A program made the translations under genes and the position numbers. 8,109 nucleotides of DNA from assembly GCA_964605095.1 (NCBI GenBank), contig CAZSBS010000224.1, forward strand, positions 1-8,109, in the 5' to 3' direction. How positions within the stretch are numbered: the stretch's first letter is position 1; every line of letters starts with the position of its first letter. This DNA comes from JAUWQU01 sp964605095 (GTDB taxonomy: Bacteria; Planctomycetota; Phycisphaerae; SM23-33). The notes beneath the pieces were generated by a model that searched no databases, had not been told where the DNA came from, and saw nothing but the letters and a program-made list of their open reading frames with translations. Of this stretch, positions 1 to 6,161 are shown piece by piece.

Positions 1-974
1 TCCTCGTAGCCGATCTGGTCGATCAGGCCGAGTTCCTTGGCCTTGGAGGCCAGGTATATCTTGCCGTTGAAGGGCTCGGTGTTCTCGCGCTGGATGACCT
101 TTCCGTCCTTGTCGACAACTTTCACCGTTTCGCTGCGGGTCTTGAGTTTGTTGCCGCGCCCGGTCTTGACGACGTCCTCGAAGCGAGTCTGCATCTCGTC
201 CAGCACTTCCTGGAGGTGCTGGAGCTGGTAGTCTTGCGGCATGGTCGTGGGGCTCATCTCGTCCTTCCACGCCTGGGCGTGCGTGGACTTGATCGTGAAC
301 GATTCGGCGCCGATCTTTTCCAGCGTGCCCTTGAGGACGAACCACCCGGCGATAACGCCTATGCTGCCGGTGATGGTCGTGTCCTCGGCGAAGATCTCGT
401 CGGCCGGGGCCGAGATGTAATAGCCCCCACTTGCAGCCAGCGAACCCATGGACACCACCACCTTCTTGCCGGATGCCTTGATCTGTTTGACCATTTCGCA
501 GATCTGGTCGGATGAAGTCACCCCACCGCCCGGGCTGTCAACCCGGAGCACGACGGCCCTGACGTCGGGGTCGCCGATCACCGAGCGGTGGAACTGCTTG
601 AACTCCTCCACGGCTGCCCCGTCGATCACGCCGGTGACCCTGTACAGGGCCACCGTCTCGTCCTTCTGTCCGGACCGGAGGGTTTGCGTCGCCAACCCGC
701 CTTGGGCATCCAGGCCGCCGAACTGGGTTCCCACAGCCACAAGCAACGCCAGGTTCAACAGGATGGACCCGCCCAGGATCAGCACCAGGAACAACCAGAA
801 TACGATCCTCCACCCGCTTGACCGCTTGGCCGGGCGTGGCTGGCAATAGGGCTGGGCCTGCGGGTAAGCCGCGCCCGGAAGCGGCCCCCACGGGCCGGCA
901 GAGCCCTGGGCGTTCGGTGAAGGCGTTGGATGGAGCGTGGGGGGCTGGTCTTGATAAGCTTGCTCGTCGGACAT
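1..974 (-). CDS. sppA: Signal peptide peptidase SppA, short form, partial (C-terminus beyond window)
   Basis: This is a membrane-bound serine protease of the S49 family, which degrades leftover signal peptides in the membrane. The 324 visible residues hold a Pro/Gln/Ala-rich N-terminal tail (about 1-52), one hydrophobic anchor (about 55-82), and the S49 protease domain from about 105. Family hallmarks are VDSPGGG (145-151) and AASGGYY (180-186), whose Ser182 is the expected nucleophile. The general-base lysine is probably Lys237 in WKDEMSP, although Lys229 is also close by. The segment TGSIGVI (202-208) is typical of the family. The ATG at 974 has GGGAG seven bases upstream and a sigma70-like promoter further upstream. 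The long proline-rich tail before the anchor is a mild oddity. The gene is divergent from the propeller gene. The family call is near certain; the C-terminus is not visible. Confidence 0.95.
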   Translation of the reverse strand, partial: MSDEQAYQDQPPTLHPTPSPNAQGSAGPWGPLPGAAYPQAQPYCQPRPAKRSSGWRIVFWLFLVLILGGSILLNLALLVAVGTQFGGLDAQGGLATQTLRSGQKDETVALYRVTGVIDGAAVEEFKQFHRSVIGDPDVRAVVLRVDSPGGGVTSSDQICEMVKQIKASGKKVVVSMGSLAASGGYYISAPADEIFAEDTTITGSIGVIAGWFVLKGTLEKIGAESFTIKSTHAQAWKDEMSPTTMPQDYQLQHLQEVLDEMQTRFEDVVKTGRGNKLKTRSETVKVVDKDGKVIQRENTEPFNGKIYLASKAKELGLIDQIGYE

Positions 975-995
975 GGTATGTCTCCCGTTCTTAAG

Positions 996-1016
996 GCAGC
1001 CGGACCTCCTGGCTGC
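996..1016 (-). promoter_or_regulatory. Leader hairpin of sppA with a Shine-Dalgarno-like loop
   Basis: On the minus strand GCAGCC and GGCTGC form a perfect 6-bp stem around a 9-base loop that contains AGGAGGT, a complete Shine-Dalgarno consensus. The loop motif ends 29 bases before the sppA ATG, too far to serve that start directly. The ATG has its own GGGAG site downstream of the hairpin. A ribosome standby site is possible but unproven. Confidence 0.35.
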
Positions 1017-1030
1017 GATAGACTCAACGT

Positions 1031-1060
1031 ATTATCCGCCCACAGGGGCACATATTTCAA
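1031..1060 (-). promoter_or_regulatory. Sigma70-type promoter for sppA
   Basis: Read on the minus strand, this gives TTGAAA (1060-1055), an 18-base spacer, and GATAAT (1036-1031). Each hexamer is one base off the consensus. The predicted start of transcription is near 1024, giving a leader of about 50 bases before the sppA ATG at 974. The surrounding bases are clearly more AT-rich than the coding regions. The call rests on sequence only. Confidence 0.6.
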
Positions 1061-1201
1061 TTCTCTATGCGGAAAGTATACCCTCCAGGCGATGGCGAGT
1101 CTCGCCTTTTGCTGACATACCCGTGCGGCACTTCGGCCAGCGGGGGCTGTTGTAAGCATATGTTTGGCCTTGTTGGCGGGCTTTTTGTGGAGAAGTGAAG
1201 T

Positions 1202-2905
1202 ATGATCCGTGCCAATTGCGGTTTCCTGGCGCTGGCCTTGGTGATTGCCCTTGTTCTGGCGGGCGCGGCGGTGTCTGCCTTGTGCCAGATGTCGGCTCCG
1301 GCAGGGGCGGGCGATTGGCCCTGCTGGGGAGGCAAGCCCGGGCGGAACATGGTGACGCGGGGGCGGAATCTGCCTCTGGGCTTTGACGCCGGCGAGAGCC
1401 GCGAGGGCAGGATTCCGCGCAGCCGGTCCGCAAATGTCAAGTGGCAGGCCGCGCTGGGCAAGGGCAGCTACGGCACGCCGGTCGTCGCGGGCGGGCGGGT
1501 TTACGTGGGGACCAACAACGAACGCCCGAGGGACCCGAAGTTCAAGGGCGACGCCGGGGTGCTGATGTGCTTTAGAGAATCCGACGGCGAGTTTCTCTGG
1601 CAGCTCGTCACGCCCAAGTGCAAGGAGCAGGGCAAGTGGAACGCCGACTACGCCAAGCTGGGCATAATGTCCGCCCCGGTGGTCGACGGCGACCGCCTGT
1701 ACCTGGTGACCAACCGCTGCGCCGTTATCTGCCTTGACGCCGCCGGCATAGCCAACGGCAACGACGGGCGCACCGACGAGGGCCAACTGCTGGCTAAGCC
1801 GAAGGTCGAGAAGGTTTGGGAGGATCCCCAAAAGGGGATGATGATCGAGCGACAGCCCGGCGAGCCGTTCGTGCCCGGGCCGAAGGACGCCGACGTGATC
1901 TGGCGGTACGACATGATGGTCGAGTTGCCCATATGGGTGCAGGACGGCTCGAACTGCAATATACTAATGCACGGCGACTACCTCTATGTATGCACGAGCA
2001 ACGGCGTGGACCGCACGCACAAGCACGTGCCGCTGCCGGATGCGCCGAGCCTGATCGTGCTGGACAAGCACACGGGGCGCCTCGTGGCCGTCGACGACGC
2101 GGGCATCAACCGGCGGATATTTCACGGGCAATGGTCGTCGCCGTCTATGGGCGTGGTCAACGGGCGGACGCTTGTCTTCTTCGGCGGCGGCGACGGCTTC
2201 TGCTACGCCTTCGACGCCCAGCCGGTCGGCATCGGCGAAGGCAAGGTCGGCAAGCTGAAGATGGTCTGGAAGTTCGACTGCGATCCGGCAGAGTTGAGGC
2301 TCAAGAACGGCAAGCCTATCCCGTACCAGCTCAAGCACATCCCCCGCGGTGGCGAGGGTCCCAGCGAGATCATCGCAACGCCGGCATTCTGCGACGGCAG
2401 GGTCTACGTCGACGTTGGCCAGGACCTGCTGCACGGCATAGCCCCGGGCTGCCTGTCGGCCATGGACGCCGCCGCCGGTGAGGGCGACATAACCGAAAAA
2501 GGCCTGCTCTGGCGGAACCTGGAGGTCGACCGGTCCATCTCCACCGTCGCCGTCGCAGACGGCCTGGTCTACGCGGCAGACTACACTGGCAGGCTCTTCT
2601 GCATCGACGCCAAGACCGGCAAGACGATCTGGAAGCACGACACCCGCAGCCGGGTCTGGAGCTCGCCGCTGGTCGGCGACGGCAAGGTTTACATCGGCGC
2701 CGAGAATGGAGAGGTCCACATTCTCGCCGCGGGCCGGGTCGAGAAGCTGCTGGGCATTGGCAGGCTGGACTCGGCTGTCTATACGACCCCCGTGATAGCC
2801 AACGGAATGTTCTACGTGGCCTCGCAGGCGCAACTGCTGGCGATACACTGTGACGGCACCGACGGGGGCTCGGAAAAACAAGAGCGGAACCAGGAAAAGC
2901 GGTAA
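1202..2905 (+). CDS. Secreted PQQ-like (BamB-type) beta-propeller repeat protein
   Basis: This 567-residue exported protein has a clear signal peptide (hydrophobic stretch about 8-27). The DWPCWGGKPGRNM segment (38-50) matches the WPxWGG/WPQWRG opening seen in many planctomycete PQQ-like propeller proteins. Repeated blade motifs follow, such as TPVVAGGRVYVGT (92-104), SAPVVDGDRLYLVT (157-170), HGQWSSPSMGVVNG (308-321), LVYAADYTGRLFCIDAKTGK (455-474) and SSPLVGDGKVYIGAENG (487-503). Blades end near residue 550. Binding of PQQ itself is not implied, since many family members lack the cofactor. The ATG is preceded by GGAG nine bases upstream. The last 17 residues are hydrophilic, and the final ones are encoded by two units of the 7-bp intergenic repeat, so the tail may be recently acquired. 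The gene lies 190 bases upstream of rnfD, where rnfC would be expected. Its molecular function is unknown. Confidence 0.85.
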   Translation: MIRANCGFLALALVIALVLAGAAVSALCQMSAPAGAGDWPCWGGKPGRNMVTRGRNLPLGFDAGESREGRIPRSRSANVKWQAALGKGSYGTPVVAGGRVYVGTNNERPRDPKFKGDAGVLMCFRESDGEFLWQLVTPKCKEQGKWNADYAKLGIMSAPVVDGDRLYLVTNRCAVICLDAAGIANGNDGRTDEGQLLAKPKVEKVWEDPQKGMMIERQPGEPFVPGPKDADVIWRYDMMVELPIWVQDGSNCNILMHGDYLYVCTSNGVDRTHKHVPLPDAPSLIVLDKHTGRLVAVDDAGINRRIFHGQWSSPSMGVVNGRTLVFFGGGDGFCYAFDAQPVGIGEGKVGKLKMVWKFDCDPAELRLKNGKPIPYQLKHIPRGGEGPSEIIATPAFCDGRVYVDVGQDLLHGIAPGCLSAMDAAAGEGDITEKGLLWRNLEVDRSISTVAVADGLVYAADYTGRLFCIDAKTGKTIWKHDTRSRVWSSPLVGDGKVYIGAENGEVHILAAGRVEKLLGIGRLDSAVYTTPVIANGMFYVASQAQLLAIHCDGTDGGSEKQERNQEKR

Positions 2906-2948
2906 CGACGGAACCCGGAACCTGGAAGCCATGACTTGACAGGAAAAG
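2884..2948 (+). repeat. Degenerate 7-bp repeats (GGAACCN type), left copy
   Basis: Consecutive 7-base units are visible: GGAACCA (2886-2892), GGAAAAG (2893-2899), then after a short break GGAACCC (2910-2916), GGAACCT (2917-2923), GGAAGCC (2924-2930), and an isolated GGAAAAG (2942-2948). The 17-mer at 2884-2900 recurs with one mismatch at 7096-7112, beyond rnfB. CGGAACCCGGAA (2909-2920) recurs exactly at 7097-7108 and 7149-7160. The array begins inside the 3' end of the propeller gene. Confidence 0.75.
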
Positions 2949-3006
2949 CAGTAGCCGGTAGTCGGGAAAGAAGAAAGCGGAACACAGGACTTGACAGCAG
3001 TTGAGG

Positions 3007-3046
3007 CCTGCTCGCTTCAGCGAGCAGGAACCCGATGTACATCGGG
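3007..3046 (+). repeat. Two adjacent perfect hairpins upstream of rnfD
   Basis: CCTGCTCGC (3007-3015) and GCGAGCAGG (3020-3028) form a perfect 9-bp stem with a TTCA loop. Two bases later CCCGATGTACATCGGG (3031-3046) is a perfect 16-base palindrome that can fold as a 6-bp stem with a GTAC loop. No T-run follows, so a rho-independent terminator is unlikely. A processing or stability element, or a copy of an interspersed repeat of the REP/paired-hairpin kind, fits better. Confidence 0.6.
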
Positions 3047-3070
3047 AGCAGCCCATTGTAGATAGATAGC

Positions 3071-3091
3071 AGGTAACAGGTAATAGGAAGA
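3071..3091 (+). promoter_or_regulatory. Ribosome binding site of rnfD embedded in 7-bp repeats
   Basis: Three consecutive 7-base units, AGGTAAC, AGGTAAT and AGGAAGA, end five bases before the rnfD ATG. The last unit supplies AGGAAG (3085-3090), a well-placed Shine-Dalgarno sequence. The upstream units offer two weaker AGG-containing alternatives. It is preceded by a TAGATAGATAG tetramer run (3060-3070). Confidence 0.6.
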
Positions 3092-3095
3092 CCAG

Positions 3096-4052
3096 ATGGC
3101 AGAAGGATCCGGGGCAACCCAAAAGGCTGGTTCGGCGGATGTGCAGGAGCAGTCCAAGGCGCCCGTTCTCCACGTCGCGCCGAGCCCGCACGTGTTCGAC
3201 TCGGCCCAGACCACCCAGAAAATGATGGCCGACGTGCTGATCGCACTGGCGCCGGTGGTCGCCGTGTCGATCTACGTGTTCAAGCTCTACGCCGTCCAGC
3301 AGATACTCATCTGCATGATCTCGGCGCTTTTTGCCGAGGCCTTCTTTACCACGCTGCGAGGCAAGAAGGTCACCCTTGGCGACTGCTCCGCCGCAGTCAC
3401 GGGGCTGATCCTCGCGTTGTCGCTGCCGGGAACCGCGCCGTGGTACGTCGGAGTCATCGGCGCTTTCGTGGCCATCGGTATCGGCAAGGTGATCTTCGGC
3501 GGGCTAGGGCAGAACATCTTCAACCCCGCGATGGTNNNNNNNNNNNNNNNNNNNNNNNNNNNNNNNNNNNNNNNNNNNNNNNNNNNNNNNNNNNNNNNNN
3601 NNNNNNNNNNNNNNNNNNNNNNNNNNNNNNNNNNNGGCGAGACCAGCGCCCTGGCCTGCCTGATCGGCGGGCTGTTTTTGCTGCTGCGGAGGACGGCCTC
3701 GTGGCAGATACCCGCCGGCGTGCTGCTGGCCGCGACTGCCATAGGCCTGCCCGTGCAGATATGGGGCCATTCGCAGATGTCGCTCGGCTACCAATTGCTG
3801 GGCGGGGCGCTGATGTTCGGGGCGTTCTTCATAGCCACCGACCTTGTCACCAGCCCGATCACGCCCAAGGGCAAGTTCATCTTCGGCCTGGGCGTCGGGG
3901 CGCTTGTGATGATGTTCAGGCTACTGAGCAACTATCCCGAAGGCGTGATGTTCGCGGTGCTGATAATGAACGCCCTTACGCCGCTGATCAACCAGTGGAC
4001 GATTCCGACGCCGCTTGGCGGGCCCGTGCCCGCACCGGCGGCAAAAAAGTAG
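3096..4052 (+). CDS. rnfD: Rnf complex membrane subunit D, interrupted by an assembly gap
   Basis: RnfD is a polytopic membrane subunit of the ferredoxin:NAD+ oxidoreductase (ion-pumping) complex and normally carries a covalently bound FMN. Visible family segments are SPHVFDSAQTTQKMMADVLI (30-49), TGLILALSLPGTAPW (102-116) and GLGQNIFNPAM (136-146) before the gap. After it come GETSALACLIGG, then LLGGALMFGAFFIATDLVTS and NYPEGVMFAVLIMNALTPLI. The reading frame is the same on both sides of the N run, but the run is probably a placeholder. The FMN-bearing Thr motif (D-G-x-x-x-A-T-P-L in relatives) should lie in the missing part and cannot be checked. The first 26 residues form a hydrophilic Ala/Gly/Gln-rich tail longer than in the E. 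coli homologue. It starts the five-gene rnf cluster and lies 15 bases before rnfG. No rnfC precedes it. Confidence 0.93.
   Translation: MAEGSGATQKAGSADVQEQSKAPVLHVAPSPHVFDSAQTTQKMMADVLIALAPVVAVSIYVFKLYAVQQILICMISALFAEAFFTTLRGKKVTLGDCSAAVTGLILALSLPGTAPWYVGVIGAFVAIGIGKVIFGGLGQNIFNPAMXXXXXXXXXXXXXXXXXXXXXXXXXXXXXXXXXXGETSALACLIGGLFLLLRRTASWQIPAGVLLAATAIGLPVQIWGHSQMSLGYQLLGGALMFGAFFIATDLVTSPITPKGKFIFGLGVGALVMMFRLLSNYPEGVMFAVLIMNALTPLINQWTIPTPLGGPVPAPAAKK
3536..3635. other. Assembly gap of 100 N inside rnfD
   Basis: The run is exactly 100 unknown bases, a conventional placeholder length. By comparison with RnfD relatives, the interval between FNPAM and the segment matching GETSALA usually spans about 60-95 residues, not the 33 implied here. 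The true gap is therefore probably about 180-300 bases, and its length should leave remainder 1 when divided by 3 to keep the frame. Confidence 0.9.
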
Positions 4053-4067
4053 GTCAAAGACAGAACC

Positions 4068-4733
4068 ATGAAAGTCAAATACATCTCGCAGGCCTGGCTT
4101 GTGCTGCTGCTGTCGCTGTCGTTCGGCGGGGCGCTGGCGGGCGTGGACGTGTGGCTGGCGCCACGCATCGCCAAAAACAAGCTCGACGCCACCATCAAGA
4201 AGATAAGCATACTGGTGAGCGGCGCGGACAACGCCGTCAGCGGCCGGTACAAGCCCGTGGAGGTCGTGGTCGGCGAGGGCAAGTTCAAGACCACCTACGA
4301 GGCCTTCTGGGCCATGGACGATGCTGGCAAGCCGCGCGGCTGGGTCATCAAGGCCTCGGGCCAGGGCTTCGCCGACAAGATCGAGCTGCTCATTGGCGTG
4401 GACGCCAAGTGCGAAGTCATCACCGGCCTGAGCATCCTGAGCCAGAAAGAGACGCCGGGCCTGGGCAACAAGATCGAGGATCTGGGCGACGAGAAGAAGC
4501 CGGGCTTCCTCTGGCAGTTCCACTACGGCCATCGGGCGAATCAGCCTCTGACTGTCACGACCGCCTCGCCGAAGCCCAATGAGTTCAACAAGATCAAGGC
4601 CGTTGGCGGCGCGACGATCTCCAGCCGGAGCGTCTGCAACATCGTCAACGACGCGCTGAGCGAGCAACTGCGAACCGCCCTTGTCGAGGCCCTGAAGAAG
4701 GGCCCGACCCTTCGGCCCGTTAAGAAGGAATAG
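4068..4733 (+). CDS. rnfG: Rnf complex FMN-binding subunit G
   Basis: RnfG is a periplasm-facing subunit with one N-terminal membrane helix and an FMN_bind domain, in which FMN is linked covalently to a Ser/Thr by ApbE. The protein has 221 residues, a normal length. A membrane helix covers about 8-30. KETPGLGNKI (127-136) is the conserved ETPGLG motif. The flavinylation motif is GGATISSR (180-187), equivalent to AGATITPR of the E. coli homologue, so the acceptor would be Ser185 instead of the usual Thr. A serine at this position is known in other FMN_bind proteins, so flavinylation remains likely. No apbE is present in the window. The gene starts 15 bases after rnfD with only a weak Shine-Dalgarno sequence, which suggests translation coupled to rnfD. 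It ends six bases before rnfE. Confidence 0.95.
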   Translation: MKVKYISQAWLVLLLSLSFGGALAGVDVWLAPRIAKNKLDATIKKISILVSGADNAVSGRYKPVEVVVGEGKFKTTYEAFWAMDDAGKPRGWVIKASGQGFADKIELLIGVDAKCEVITGLSILSQKETPGLGNKIEDLGDEKKPGFLWQFHYGHRANQPLTVTTASPKPNEFNKIKAVGGATISSRSVCNIVNDALSEQLRTALVEALKKGPTLRPVKKE

Positions 4734-4739
4734 CCGACC

Positions 4740-5372
4740 ATGGCAATGGATGGACCTACACCACTGGAGCGTTTCATCAACGGCATACTGCCGGAGAACC
4801 CCACCTACCGCCAGGTGCTGGGCATGTGCCCGACACTCGCGGTGACAAACGGCATGAAAGAGGCCATGACGATGGCAGGGGCTGTGGCGTTCACGCTGAT
4901 CTGCGCCAACATCGTCACAAGCCTGATCCGCGGCCTGCTCAAGCCGCACCTGCGGATCCTGGTCTTCACGCTGACCATCGCGGCGTTCGTGACCATCGCC
5001 GACCGGTTCCTGGCGGCCTTCCTGCCGGACATGAGCCGGGCGCTCGGTCCGTACGTGCCGCTGATCATCGTCAACTGCGTCATAATCTGCCGCTGCGAGG
5101 TCTGCGCATCCAAGCAGGGCGTTGCCGCCGCCGCCGCTGACGCCGTGGGCCAGTCCATCGGCTTCGCGCTGGGCCTGGCGAGCATCGCCGCCGTGCGGGA
5201 AATCATCGGCAACGGCAGCATCTTCGAGTTCACCATCCTGCCGGAGGCGTACTGGCCCCGGTGGGGCATCATGCTTCTGCCGCCGGGAGCGTTCCTGACG
5301 CTCGGACTGCTGATGGGCGGCTTCAACCTCCTGTCCGCACGGTCGGAGAAACGAAAGAAAGCCCTCGCCTGA
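4740..5372 (+). CDS. rnfE: Rnf complex membrane subunit E
   Basis: RnfE is an integral membrane subunit that pairs with RnfA in inverted topology; the two share a [2Fe-2S] cluster within the membrane. Its 210 residues show the family segments ENPTYRQVLGMCPTLAVT (19-36), SLIRGLLKPHLRILVFTLTI (61-80), PLIIVNC (107-113), AVREIIGNGSIF and MLLPPGAFLTLGL. Expected cluster ligands are Cys30 and Cys113. Unusually, three further cysteines follow (Cys117, Cys119, Cys122; pattern CxxxCxCxxC), where relatives have Gly, Ala and Phe (GRAEAFA). The ATG at 4740 has AAGGA ten bases upstream, inside the end of rnfG. A second ATG at 4746 is possible. It ends 24 bases before rnfA. Confidence 0.95.
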   Translation: MAMDGPTPLERFINGILPENPTYRQVLGMCPTLAVTNGMKEAMTMAGAVAFTLICANIVTSLIRGLLKPHLRILVFTLTIAAFVTIADRFLAAFLPDMSRALGPYVPLIIVNCVIICRCEVCASKQGVAAAAADAVGQSIGFALGLASIAAVREIIGNGSIFEFTILPEAYWPRWGIMLLPPGAFLTLGLLMGGFNLLSARSEKRKKALA

Positions 5373-5396
5373 CAAGGCCAAAGGACGAGATTGCAC

Positions 5397-6158
5397 ATGG
5401 AAATATTCGGCGACATCATCCTCATCGCGATCACCTCGGCGATCATCAACAACTTCGTCCTGCACTATTTCGTCGGCATATGCCCGTTTATCGGCGTATC
5501 GCGGCGGGTGGACATGGCCTTCGGCATGGGGGCGGCTGTGACGTTCGTCATGTCCATTGCGGCGCTTCTAAGCTGGACGTTCACTTACTTCATCCTCCAG
5601 CCCGGCGCGCCGCTGACGACATGGCTGCTCCATCTCGGAGGCGCCAAGGCGGGGGCGACCATCGACCTGACGATCCTCAGCTACATCATCTACATCTTCG
5701 TCATCGCCGCGTCGGTGCAGCTCGTCGAGATGTACCTGCGGAAGTTTCAGCCGGTGCTGTACAAGTCCTTCGGCGTGTTCCTTCCACTGATCACCACCAA
5801 CTGTGCGATCCTCTTCGCGTGCCTGGAAATCCTCAAGTACGTCACGGACCCCAAGGCGTCGTGGGGAGTCCACCAGGCCCTGACCATGTCGATCTTCGGC
5901 GGGGTGGGCTTCACCATCGCAATCGTGATCATGGCCGGCATCCGCGAGGAACTCGACCACTGCGACATACCCAAGTGCCTCCGCGGGCCGGGAATCACGC
6001 TCATCGTCGCGGGAATCCTGGCCATGGCGTTCCTGGGATTCTCCGGCGTGGACACGAACCTGCGAGGCGTGATGGGCCTGGGCGCAAAGACAGCCCAAGC
6101 CGTCGAAAAGCCCGCCGACGCCAATCAGCCGACGCAAATGGAAATAAACGGGAAATAG
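5397..6158 (+). CDS. rnfA: Rnf complex membrane subunit A
   Basis: RnfA is the membrane partner of RnfE; the pair carries a [2Fe-2S] cluster and takes part in ion translocation. Family segments are AIINNFVLHYFVGICPFIGV (15-34), GMGAAVTFVMS (43-53), VQLVEMYLRKFQPVLYKSFG (107-126), FLPLITTNC (128-136), GIREELDHCDIP (181-192) and LAMAFLGFSGV (208-218). Expected ligands are Cys29 and Cys136. Cys142 is extra and lies where E. coli RsxA has Ala; Cys189 and Cys194 are also present. At 253 residues it is about 60 longer than the E. coli protein, through an insert around 70-90, a smaller one near 148-158, and a hydrophilic C-terminal extension after 219. I chose the ATG at 5397; a TTG at 5391 lies five bases after AAGGA and could be used. 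It ends three bases before rnfB. Confidence 0.95.
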   Translation: MEIFGDIILIAITSAIINNFVLHYFVGICPFIGVSRRVDMAFGMGAAVTFVMSIAALLSWTFTYFILQPGAPLTTWLLHLGGAKAGATIDLTILSYIIYIFVIAASVQLVEMYLRKFQPVLYKSFGVFLPLITTNCAILFACLEILKYVTDPKASWGVHQALTMSIFGGVGFTIAIVIMAGIREELDHCDIPKCLRGPGITLIVAGILAMAFLGFSGVDTNLRGVMGLGAKTAQAVEKPADANQPTQMEINGK

Positions 6159-6161
6159 CAA

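Noticed and set aside
1094..1110. Plus-strand terminator GGCGA-GTC-TCGCC-TTTT
   Set aside because: The stem has only five pairs and no plus-strand gene lies upstream to be terminated.
779..1831. Open frame (350 codons) on the minus strand across the sppA-propeller spacer
   Set aside because: It overlaps both sppA in another frame and the propeller gene antisense, with no recognisable domain.
1964..2932. Open frame (322 codons) on the minus strand opposite the propeller gene
   Set aside because: It mirrors the codon pattern of the real gene on the other strand and resembles no protein family.
3921..5465. Long open frame (514 codons) on the minus strand opposite rnfD-rnfG-rnfE
   Set aside because: It is antisense to three well-recognised genes, low-complexity (Arg/Asp/Gly/Ala/Gln-rich), and typical of spurious frames in high-GC DNA.
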